DNA from: Adiantum capillus-veneris
Lineage: Eukaryota; Streptophyta; Polypodiopsida; Polypodiales; Pteridaceae
NCBI GenBank assembly: GCA_014529385.2
Contig: CM043959.1
Coordinates: 53,081,253 to 53,145,252, forward strand
Reading direction: 5' to 3'
Length of the DNA: 64,000 nucleotides
In this document: positions 10,419 to 19,357 of the stretch, piece by piece
How the letters are laid out: each line of letters opens with the position of its first letter
How positions within the stretch are numbered: the first letter of the stretch is position 1
Made by a program: the position numbers and the translations under genes
Notes under the pieces: model-generated
What the model was told of the DNA's origin: nothing
The model's database searches: none
The model's input: the letters and a program-made list of their open reading frames with translations, nothing else

Positions 10419-13400
10419 CGGTGCGAGACCTATGGGGCGACGCTCCGGATAGCGACGTGGAATTGTAATGGATCATATAGGCTAGATGTAGGTGCTTTTG
10501 AAGACAGCTTCAGGGACAGAGGCATAGTTTTCTACTCAGAGACACACCAGATACCGGGACAGCTTATGCCACATGTGAAGGGGTATTTATGGGAAACAGC
10601 TGGTCGACCAGACAAGAGATCTCTACGAGGTAGCCGGGGTTCAGGAGGAGCAGCAGTCTTATTTAAAGAGGAGCTGAAACCACTACTACAGATTATCAGG
10701 AAAGATGAACAAGCAAGGTATATGTGGGTGAGAATGAAAGCCGAGACAGGTAGATTTCTATATATCGCTATATGCTACTTCCCTCCAAGTACATCAGTCT
10801 GCTCCTCACCTAAAGGACAGTCCCCTTTCTCCATATTGAATGATGACATATGGGAGTTCTCTAGAGAAGGAGACATCGTCCTCTTAGGAGACTTTAATGC
10901 CAGAACGGCCAACTCTCAAGCAGTATTCTATGATACTTCTAAGGAAATGCTCAGAGAAGTGGATTTATCACAAGAGGGGCTTACTAGAAACTCACAGGAT
11001 AAAGAACACACTGAATACGGGAGACATCTCATGGAGATGGCAACTACACATGGTTTGGCCATACTTAATGGTCTAGAGAATTTCCCTTTATCTGGGGGAT
11101 TCACATGCTTCCCGCACAGGCATGGGGCCAGCACAGTGGATTATGTCATGACTTCACCAAGCTTTATTTCTAGTATCGAGGACTTTAAGGTGGGACCCAG
11201 ACCGGTTGGGATGGCAGTGGATCATGCTCTCTTGACCTTATCAATCTCCTTCCAATACAATGCCTCTCAAGTACCAAGGAAGAAGACGCACACAAGATAT
11301 ACTTTCACACCAGAGACTGATTCAGTCTATGTGGAACAGATCTATAATAGGATGTGGGCAGCCGAGCCAGTATATATTGTAGAGGAGATCACTTCTCAGC
11401 TAACAGAGATACTACATGGAGCAGCACAAGAGGCATACCCACATACTCAGCCTGATCAAAAGAGAGGATCTGGGAACATGCCTCAGAACAGTTGGTACGA
11501 TGAGGAATGCAGAGAGACGAGAACCCAGGTCCAGAAAGAGCTTAAACTTGGGATCATCACATATAAGCAGTCTCGGATTGCTCTTCGGCGTATAGTACGT
11601 CGCAAGAAAAGGGCATTTTTAGCCAAACTGGAGAAGGATTTATATCAGCTCTTCTTGAGTCAGGACTCACATGAGGCCTGGCGTTTATTTCACGAGCACT
11701 CATCGCCTCCGACAATTACTTCTCCTGAGATTTGGGGTCAATATGTAACATCATTATATATGGTATCTGGACAGCCTCCACTACCAGATCCGCTAGAGCC
11801 ATGCCCTGCTACTAGTACTTTCTTTACTACGGAAATGGTGGAAAAAGCCATTGATAAGATGAAGACAAGAAGAGCATATGATCATGAGGGTCTAGTAGCA
11901 GAACATTTGATCCATGCAAGGGATCTACTTTCAGAAGTCCTTGCTCGTCTGTTTAATCGGGTCATGTGTGAAGGATTACCTGAATCTTGGAAATTATCTA
12001 CTATCGTACCTATTTTCAAGTCAGGGGATCCTATGATACCCGGGAACTACCGTACCATTATGGTGGGTCACACATTGACCCGACTGCACGCATCCATTCT
12101 GAAACAAAAACTGAGTAGATGGGCAGAGTATGAGGGCATAAGGGCAACAGGACAAGTTGGATTCAGGAGGGGTTATTCCACTCTAGATCATATTCTTACG
12201 CTCAGAGCCATTATTGAACAAGGAAGAGCAAACGGGAGAAGAATGTATTGTTGCTTTGTGGATTTTCGGAAAGCTTTTGATACAGTACCAAGGGCCAGAT
12301 TGATGCGCAGAATGCAAGAGTTAGGGGTCCCCAAAGAGATTATCTGGGGGATCATGGCCTTATATGGGTCAGTAACTGGTTATGTACGTACTCCAGAAGG
12401 GGATTCCGATGTTCATTCCACCATTGGAGTAAAGCAGGGATGCCCACTGTCCCCTACTTTATTTGGTATGTATATAGATGAGGTATCAGATTACATTGAT
12501 AGAGAGGGTGACAGAGGTGCTCAACTTGCAGGGTCATGGATCTCTTTGTTGTTGTATGCAGATGATATTGTATTGATAGCAGAATCACCAGAGGGAATGC
12601 AGAGGCAGTTAGATGCATTACATAAATTCGCGGAGGACAACGGACTGTCGGTGAATTTGGGTAAAACCAAAGTTATGGTGTTTAACACCACACAGCAGTG
12701 GGTTAGGAGATCGGCACATACATTTGCATATGGCCAGGATACAATAGAGTACACAGATGCATACACATACCTTGGTGTGGTATTTGCAGGACCAAAGTTT
12801 ACTCTTAAGAAAGCAGCGGAGGCTAGATTGTCCAGAGCCTCTGCGACCTTGGGAGGGTTGGAGAGGATGTGTTCACAAGTGCAATTTCAGGAACCACGAA
12901 CAAAACTTTGGCTCTTTGATACTGTGGTGGCTTCGGCTATGCTTTATGGGGTCCAGATTTGGGGACCATCTGTGGATCAAGATAATTGGAAGCCAATGGA
13001 GAGACCTTTGGTATCTATGATTTCCCGAATGATTAGAGCCAAGGCCTCCGTACCACAAGCGATTATCCGAGCGGAACTAGCTGCCCCTCCGATAGAAATT
13101 GAAGCTCTTACCAGATCAGTGTCCTTTATACATGGTTTGTGGGATACAAATAATTGCCGCTATACTAGATTGGCCCTCGAATCCTCTCGACAGTTAGCAA
13201 TGAAAGGGGATACATCATGCTGGTATGCGCAACTATCTTCGTGGTTTCAGAGACACGGGTTCAGTATGGAAGGATTACCCCCCTACCAATACTCTCTTGA
13301 GGCTCCATCACTGGCAATTACACGAACGGAGATTAATAAAATCATCCGTCAGGATCTTATACAGTTGGATACTAAGAGGACATGGGTAGACCCTACACAA

Positions 13401-14057
13401 GAATTGGGCACGAAGATGGCCGACTACAAAGAAAACTTCCTACAGCTATCTGAAGATGGATTTATGATTCGCCCGAGCTACATGGATACCCACCTGTCTC
13501 ATGGTTTGAGATGTGCTATTGGTCAGATTCGTACATCCTCACACCAGCTGGAAATTGAATTTGGCAGATTTAGGGGAATCCCACCTGAGAGCAGAATTTG
13601 CAAGCTATGCGGAATGGAGCTGGAGACAGAATTACACTACATATGCCATTGCACCGTATACTATGAGATACGTGGGCGTTTCCATTGCCTATATAAAGAA
13701 GGCTTTGGACCTCTAGATAGAGTCATGCAATACCAAGATCAAAGATGCTTAGGCTTGTACCTAGTGGAAATACATCGGCACAGGGATAATCTAATGAGAA
13801 GACAAAGAGCACTACAGCCTCAGAGGCAGATCACAGATTTCTTCGGATCGAGAGAAGCAGGAGGGGAAGGAGAAGCAAGAGACCAGCAGCCAGTACAAAG
13901 GACTACCCACATCCATACCAAAGGCACCCTCATTGACAGGGCAATTGAGCTTAGGAAATCGAGACGACCACGACCGAGATGCAGAAGCACACTTCACCGG
14001 AGGAGACTACAACAAAGGATTAGAAGCATTCTAGCCAGACACCTAGAATGCTCCTAA
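10419..14057 (+). CDS. LINE ORF2 endonuclease-reverse transcriptase (B)
   Basis: This protein would nick target DNA and copy LINE RNA into it. The open frame runs from just after the ORF1 TGA to 14057 (about 1212 codons). The ATG used by copy C at the matching site is ATA here (10449-10451), so the first usable Met is at 10566 (1163 aa). That start would cut off the endonuclease N-terminus. Visible domains: APE endonuclease (WNCNG, YSETH, GDFNART, VDHALL), reverse transcriptase (FRKAFDT near 12270, KQGCPLSP, YADDIV near 12555), a Cys-His knuckle (CKLCGMELETELHYICHC) and a C-terminal QRQITDFF motif followed by an Arg-rich tail. No nonsense or frameshift is seen. Start choice is uncertain and readthrough from ORF1 is a possibility. 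Confidence 0.85.
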   Translation, partial: RCETYGATLRIATWNCNGSYRLDVGAFEDSFRDRGIVFYSETHQIPGQLMPHVKGYLWETAGRPDKRSLRGSRGSGGAAVLFKEELKPLLQIIRKDEQARYMWVRMKAETGRFLYIAICYFPPSTSVCSSPKGQSPFSILNDDIWEFSREGDIVLLGDFNARTANSQAVFYDTSKEMLREVDLSQEGLTRNSQDKEHTEYGRHLMEMATTHGLAILNGLENFPLSGGFTCFPHRHGASTVDYVMTSPSFISSIEDFKVGPRPVGMAVDHALLTLSISFQYNASQVPRKKTHTRYTFTPETDSVYVEQIYNRMWAAEPVYIVEEITSQLTEILHGAAQEAYPHTQPDQKRGSGNMPQNSWYDEECRETRTQVQKELKLGIITYKQSRIALRRIVRRKKRAFLAKLEKDLYQLFLSQDSHEAWRLFHEHSSPPTITSPEIWGQYVTSLYMVSGQPPLPDPLEPCPATSTFFTTEMVEKAIDKMKTRRAYDHEGLVAEHLIHARDLLSEVLARLFNRVMCEGLPESWKLSTIVPIFKSGDPMIPGNYRTIMVGHTLTRLHASILKQKLSRWAEYEGIRATGQVGFRRGYSTLDHILTLRAIIEQGRANGRRMYCCFVDFRKAFDTVPRARLMRRMQELGVPKEIIWGIMALYGSVTGYVRTPEGDSDVHSTIGVKQGCPLSPTLFGMYIDEVSDYIDREGDRGAQLAGSWISLLLYADDIVLIAESPEGMQRQLDALHKFAEDNGLSVNLGKTKVMVFNTTQQWVRRSAHTFAYGQDTIEYTDAYTYLGVVFAGPKFTLKKAAEARLSRASATLGGLERMCSQVQFQEPRTKLWLFDTVVASAMLYGVQIWGPSVDQDNWKPMERPLVSMISRMIRAKASVPQAIIRAELAAPPIEIEALTRSVSFIHGLWDTNNCRYTRLALESSRQLAMKGDTSCWYAQLSSWFQRHGFSMEGLPPYQYSLEAPSLAITRTEINKIIRQDLIQLDTKRTWVDPTQELGTKMADYKENFLQLSEDGFMIRPSYMDTHLSHGLRCAIGQIRTSSHQLEIEFGRFRGIPPESRICKLCGMELETELHYICHCTVYYEIRGRFHCLYKEGFGPLDRVMQYQDQRCLGLYLVEIHRHRDNLMRRQRALQPQRQITDFFGSREAGGEGEARDQQPVQRTTHIHTKGTLIDRAIELRKSRRPRPRCRSTLHRRRLQQRIRSILARHLECS
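13821..13844 (+). other. PIP-box-like motif in ORF2 (B)
   Basis: QRQITDFF fits the PCNA-interacting consensus Q-x-x-[ILM]-x-x-[FY]-[FY]. It lies about 70 codons from the C-terminus, between the zinc knuckle and the basic tail. Copy C has QRPITDFF at 25574-25597. PCNA binding is inferred. Confidence 0.55.
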
Positions 14058-14175
14058 GAAGTTTATTTAATACTTTGTATTTAGTTTTTCACATTTATTT
14101 TCACACTTTCACACTTAGTACTTTAGTACTAAGGTACCCAGACTTTGTAACAGATTCACCACTTTTGTATCAGTT

Positions 14176-14210
14176 TGGTCTCATAGGTCATTCTGGCCTT
14201 TTTGAAGACG
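14176..14210 (+). other. LINE 3'-terminal hairpin (copy B)
   Basis: Same stem as in copy A: GTCT (14178-14181) with AGAC (14206-14209), and AGGTCA (14185-14190) with TGGCCT (14194-14199). The loop differs (TTC). Confidence 0.5.
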
Positions 14211-14221
14211 TTAATATAACA

Positions 14222-14544
<323 letters not shown>

Positions 14545-15696
14545 ATGGACCAACCAGATGAGTTGGATGATACAAGTAGCTTCGTCACCCCACAAAAAAT
14601 GCAAGTGACTTTCAAGCGGAGGAACAGAGAAAGTATACTCTCGCCAGGTTCTTTACGGGCAGGGAAAACCATCAGAGTCAAGGATGATGTATTAATGGAA
14701 AGAATTCAAGTAATGATTAAATCAGAGCTCAGCTTTATGAGAGATGATATTAGAGAGATGTATGCAAATGCGGATAACTATAAGAATTCTATGTATGCAG
14801 ATATGAGGAAAGAATTGGATGAAGCGATGCTTGGTAAACATGATGAGATGTACGCATCCTTGAAAGGGGAGATGCAGAATTTAGTGCGGGCAGAAGTGAA
14901 TGTTATGGAATGTATTATGCAGAAAAAATTAGATGAGGCAATTGCAAGCTTTGATGCCTGGAAAACAAATGTGGAAAAGTGCATAAAGGAAAAGGATGCA
15001 GTGATTGAAGAGCTTAAAGGGGAGCTTGCAGCTTGCAAGATTATGCCCAAAATGGAGAGGGAAAATCAGCCTTCGATGTTGAAGGAGCTTGAGGAAATTA
15101 AGGAGCAAGTGAAAACTTTGCGCAAAGGGGAAGAGCAAAATTCGAAAGCAGCCTCTTCATGGGCGGAGCGCCTTTTTAAAACACAAGAGAAGGTTGACGA
15201 AGCAGAAAAATGGATTGCGGGTGCAAAGAAAGGGAAGGCCCAGATGACAGAAGCCGTACAGACTTCTACCATCATCAATATGACCATTGAAGAGGAACAG
15301 AAGAGGAAGAATAGAGCCCTGCATGTGCGTATTACAGGTATCAAAGACACTGGAAATGTAGAGGATGAAGTGAAGGAACTCTTGCAACGCATGGGCATCC
15401 CGGAACCTACGCATACAGGTGCTTGGAGAGTAGGAAAGAAGGGAATTGATGGAAAGGGAAATGTCAAAGAGAAAGCACTTATTTTGCGCTTCCCAACTAT
15501 GGAATCAAGGAAGGAATTCCTAAAGAAGAGACCAGCACTTAAGAACACAGGGATATTTATGGGGGATGACCTTACTTTGGCGCAAATAACACATATGCAA
15601 GAGTTGATGCTAGAGATTAAGGAAGCCAGGGAGAAAGGAAAAATTGCATTTTATATAGGAGGGAAAGTAGTGGTTTTGGAAAAGCGCACAGCATGA
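14545..15696 (+). CDS. LINE ORF1 RNA-binding protein (copy C)
   Basis: 383 codons, intact. ORF1 proteins coat LINE RNA as a chaperone in the ribonucleoprotein. Residues from about 50 to 250 are rich in Lys and Glu with heptad-like Leu/Met/Ile spacing, suggesting a long coiled coil (for example VIEELKGELAACK, LKELEEIKEQVKTLRK). From 257 comes an RRM-like domain (RALHVRITGIKD ... ALILRFP), then a C-terminal block (EFLKKRPALKNTGIFMGDDL ... IAFYIGGKVVVLEKR). This order resembles the animal L1 ORF1 trimer protein rather than the zinc-knuckle ORF1 common in plant L1. There is no CCHC knuckle. The ATG at 14545 is the first in frame after the leader. The TGA is in frame with ORF2 and followed by CGG. 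Domain calls are by pattern only. Confidence 0.85.
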   Translation: MDQPDELDDTSSFVTPQKMQVTFKRRNRESILSPGSLRAGKTIRVKDDVLMERIQVMIKSELSFMRDDIREMYANADNYKNSMYADMRKELDEAMLGKHDEMYASLKGEMQNLVRAEVNVMECIMQKKLDEAIASFDAWKTNVEKCIKEKDAVIEELKGELAACKIMPKMERENQPSMLKELEEIKEQVKTLRKGEEQNSKAASSWAERLFKTQEKVDEAEKWIAGAKKGKAQMTEAVQTSTIINMTIEEEQKRKNRALHVRITGIKDTGNVEDEVKELLQRMGIPEPTHTGAWRVGKKGIDGKGNVKEKALILRFPTMESRKEFLKKRPALKNTGIFMGDDLTLAQITHMQELMLEIKEAREKGKIAFYIGGKVVVLEKRTA

Positions 15697-15738
15697 CGGT
15701 GCGAGACCTATGGGACCACACTCCGGATGGCGGCATGG
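15694..15738 (+). promoter_or_regulatory. ORF1/ORF2 junction, TGA-CGG in frame
   Basis: ORF1 ends TGA, then CGG TGC GAG ACC follows, and the same frame stays open for 10 codons to the ORF2 ATG at 15727. Copy B has the same arrangement at 10416. UGA-CGG is a known leaky stop context in some plant viruses. An ATG also overlaps the stop (ATGA) and opens an 18-codon frame that ends at TAATGG, so reinitiation is another option. Confidence 0.5.
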
Positions 15739-17433
15739 AATTGTAATGGATCTTATAGGTTGGATGTGAGTGCTTTTGAGGATAGCTTCAGAGATAGAGA
15801 CATTGTTTTTTACTCAGAAACGCATTTGATGTCTGGACAGTTGATGCCACGTGTGACTCGTTATTTATGGGAAACAGCTTGTAGACCAGATGCTAGATCC
15901 CAGCACGGGAGCCGGGGTTGGAGCCAGGGTTCAGGAGGTGTAGCTGTCTTATTCAAGGAGGAATTGCAGCCGCTATTACAGATAGTTCGGAGAGATGACC
16001 AGGCGAGATACATGTGGGTGAGACTAAGAGCTGAGACGGGCAGATTCTTATATATTGCTATATGTTACTTTCCCCCTAGTACTTCAGTCTATGCCTCACC
16101 CAGAGGACAATCTCCTTTCTCTGTACTTGATGATGACATATGGGAGTTTTCTAGAGATGGAGATATCATTCTCCTAGGAGACTTTAATGCCAGGACGGCC
16201 AACTCCCAAACGGTATTCTATGATACCTCAGAGGAGATACTCAGAGAAGTGGATATTTCGGAGATGGGGCTTGACAGACACTCAACAGATAGGGAGCATA
16301 CAGAGTATGGGAGATATCTCGTGGAGATGACGACTATGCATGGTTTGGCCATACTTAATGGAATAGAGATTTTTCCTTCTTCTGGGGGATTTACATGCTT
16401 TCCGCACAGACATGGGGCTAGTACAATGGATTATGTCATGACTTCACCGAGCTTCATTTCTAGTATTCAGGATTTTAGTGTGGAATCTAGACCTGTTGGA
16501 ATAGCAGTAGACCATGCTCTTTTGACTTTTTCAGTCTCCTTCCAGTTCAGTGCTTCTCTCACACCACAAAGGATTGCACACACACGATATGCTTTTACAC
16601 CAAAGACCGACTCGGTGTATGTAGAGGAGATTTACAGACGGATTTGGGCAGCCGAGCCAGTTTATACTGTGGAGGAGATTACTACTCTATTGACTGAGAT
16701 CTTGCATGGGGCAGCAACAGAGGCATACCCACATACTCGACCAGATCAGAGAAGACGTTCTAGGAGCATACCTCAAAATAGTTGGTATGATGATGAGTGC
16801 AGAGAGATGAGAGCTCAGATTCAGCATGAGCTTGTACTTGGGGTGATCACATATAAACAGTCTCGGATTGCTCTTCGGCGTCTAGTACGACGGAAGAAGC
16901 GGGCCTTTTTAGCCCAGTTGGAACGTGATTTGTATCAGCTCTTTTTGAGTCGAGATTCAGGGGAGGCCTGGCGTTTCTTCCATGAGCACTCCCCCCCTCC
17001 AATGATTACTTCTCCCGAAATTTGGGGTCAGTATGCAGCATCATTATATACAATACCGGGGCAACCGCCTCTACCAGACCCCCAGAGCCATGCCCAGACA
17101 CCAGTACCTTCTTTACCACTGAGATGGTGAAGAAGGCCATTGACAGGATGAAGACTAGGAGAGCATATGATCATGATGGTTTGGTGGCAGAGCACTTGAT
17201 ACATGCTAGAGATTTATTGTCAGAGGTTCTTGCGCGGTTGTTTAACCGGGTCATGTGTGAGGGACTGCCCAGGTCTTGGAGTTTATCTACTATTGTACCT
17301 CTCTTTAAAGCAGGGGATCCCAAGGTACCAGGGAATTACCGTACTATTATGGTAGGGCACACATTAGCACGGTTGTATGCGTCCATCCTGGAGCAGCAGC
17401 TGAGTAAATGGGCAGAAAATGAGGGCATACGAG
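15727..17433 (+). pseudogene. LINE ORF2 5' half (copy C)
   Basis: The frame starts MAAWNCNG and carries the whole APE endonuclease: WNCNG, YSETH, GDFNART, STMDYVMTS and VDHALL. It continues towards the reverse transcriptase. A one-base deletion near 17083 (compared with copy B) shifts the frame. The correct sequence then continues in another frame (TSTFFTTEMVKKAIDRMKTRRAYD, VPGNYRTIMVGHTL) to the insertion point of element H at 17434. Confidence 0.88.
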
Positions 17434-17952
17434 CCTCACTCACGGGAGGTACCAACATCAGCAAGAGAAGACTCTGTCCCAAGAGATCGCGAGACTACGA
17501 AGCACGGAAGTCGCTTTTCCCGCGCAAGAGCGACAGGTATCTATTGTGGATTCGCCATACGAATTGTTGTCGCGTGTTTGTGTGGTTTGTTTTGCAGGAA
17601 TCTCCCGTCTTGCGGGAAGGCCCTTCACGGGAAGTACGGCTTCACGCCTAAGTCTCTTACGGGAAAGTACGGCTTCACGTCTAAGTCCCTTACGGGAAGG
17701 ACGGCCTTGTGCCCAAGCCCTTTCCGGGAAAGCACGACCTTCGGGTCTAAGATTACAGAACGGAGGGGTTTCCTCGGGTTCTCGTGCTTGTATAAGAATT
17801 CTCCCTGAATAAAAGAATACTCTTAACGGGGGGGGGACCAGCCCATCTTCTGGTCCCCAATACTGTGTCGATCTTCTCCCTTCTCTCATGTTTTCAAAGA
17901 ATTATAATTTTCAGATTTTCTAAGTGCTCGTGTACGCTCCCGTTTTGTGACA
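17434..17952 (+). repeat. 5' LTR of H, U3 missing
   Basis: It matches 23407-23893 of the 3' LTR but starts only 18 bp downstream of the first T of the TATA box. It also has one extra 33-bp tandem unit (ACGGGAAAGTACGGCTTCAC type) that the 3' LTR lacks. It ends TTTTGTGACA. Confidence 0.9.
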
Positions 17953-17953
17953 G

Positions 17954-17967
17954 TGGTATCAGAGCTC
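17954..17967 (+). other. Primer-binding site of H
   Basis: TGGTATCAGAGCTC, complementary to the 3' end of initiator Met-tRNA, one base after the LTR. Confidence 0.9.
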
Positions 17968-18013
17968 GGACTCCTCTCTTTCTCTGCAAAGAAGGACGAT
18001 TCCGGGAAGAACC

Positions 18014-19357
18014 ATGTCGAGCCAAGGGAGAAGCGTTGAAGAGGAGCTTCAACAAGTGCAAGCTCAGCTTGCGGAGTTGCAACAAATTCTAATGTTGCCA
18101 GACGTCCAAAAGCTTTTGGGCGGAATGAAGAAAACGAATGGAACTGATGCAGCCAAGCATCCAGACAACACTGTTGGCGTGAGACCACAGGAGGCAAGAG
18201 AAGAAGAACGTGTCGAGGTGCACAAAGGATCTACGGATCAGAATGAACGGCCTACTTCAAGGAAAGGCCAGGAAAAAGCGCTCTCTTTGCTAGACGAGAG
18301 CAAGGACATCTCTATCTCATCTCCATCTTACTCTCCTGATTATACTTCTACTTCTCGATCATCTCGTCAGAAGAAGGAAGCCGCTACTACTGCCACTACC
18401 CTACATCAACCTAAAGATAAACCTCGATTCAAGAAGCATGGTCGCAAGTCTCAACATCACATGAGAGTCTTCAAATCGGGCGACAAGGACATCAAGTTCG
18501 AAACCTACAACGGACAGAGAGACATCTCCAAAGCACTGTCCTTCATCAGACAGTTTGAAGTCGCCTTTACCAATGGGCACTTCACATAAAAATCCAAATT
18601 ACGCCATGTGGGGATGCACCTCAAGGAAACGGCAAGTAATTGGTGGTTAGCCAAGATTCTGGAAGGTTCTCAGGCCAGAACTTGGGAGAGCTTCAAATCT
18701 GAATTTTATGAACAATTTCTTCCGCCTGACTTCGAGCACGACATACGGAAGGAATGGGACTAGCTTGCCCAGAAGGAACATGAAAAAGTAACGACCTATG
18801 TGGACAAGTATTGGTTGGTTCTTCTGAAGGTCACTCCCTTCATGAAGATTGCCGACGAGGAAAAGAAATGAAAGTTCGAAGCGGGTCTCCAACCGCAGCT
18901 TCGAAAGAGTATGAAGGTGTATCCGCATGATACTCTTCAGAGGATGATGGAATCAGCAATCATTGCTGAGGATTTGCACTCAACTGGGACGCCCAGAAAG
19001 ATGGAGCATAGCACTTACCGTGCCAGACAAAGAGGGGTCTACGATGACCAAGGGGGCCAAGGAAGAAAACGTCCTCCATCTAGAGACGATGATCATTCTA
19101 AGAAGCCAGAGGGCACTGGCAAGCGAACTAAGTACCTTTCTCCTACTCAACTTCAAACTTTCAGAGAGGAAGGAAGATGCTTCTACTGTGGCGAGAAAGG
19201 ACATATGAAACCAGACTGCCCGCTAAAGCAGCAACGGCAAGAGCAAGCCTCTACGAGGCAAGAGAAAGCAAGGAAGAAACCCGCACCACCAAGCTCGAAC
19301 TCCATTCCAGATGTTCAAGGAAACACAGAAATGGAGAAGGAAAGCGTCAACTTCTGA
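18014..19357 (+). pseudogene. gag of H, three nonsense codons
   Basis: The structural polyprotein forms the cytoplasmic particle. The frame begins MSSQGRSVEEELQQVQAQ, has a gag core (ETASNWWLAKILEG, WESFKSEFYEQFLPPDFE) and a CCHC knuckle CFYCGEKGHMKPDC near 19180-19220. In-frame stops lie at 18587-18589, 18761-18763 and 18869-18871, so no full product can form. The frame ends at 19357 and overlaps pol, which is in another frame. Confidence 0.88.

Noticed and set aside
17458-18197. Arg/Glu-rich minus-strand frames across the H LTR and gag
   Set aside because: They are antisense to LTR tandem repeats and gag. The same frames recur in the 3' LTR copy (23431-23787).
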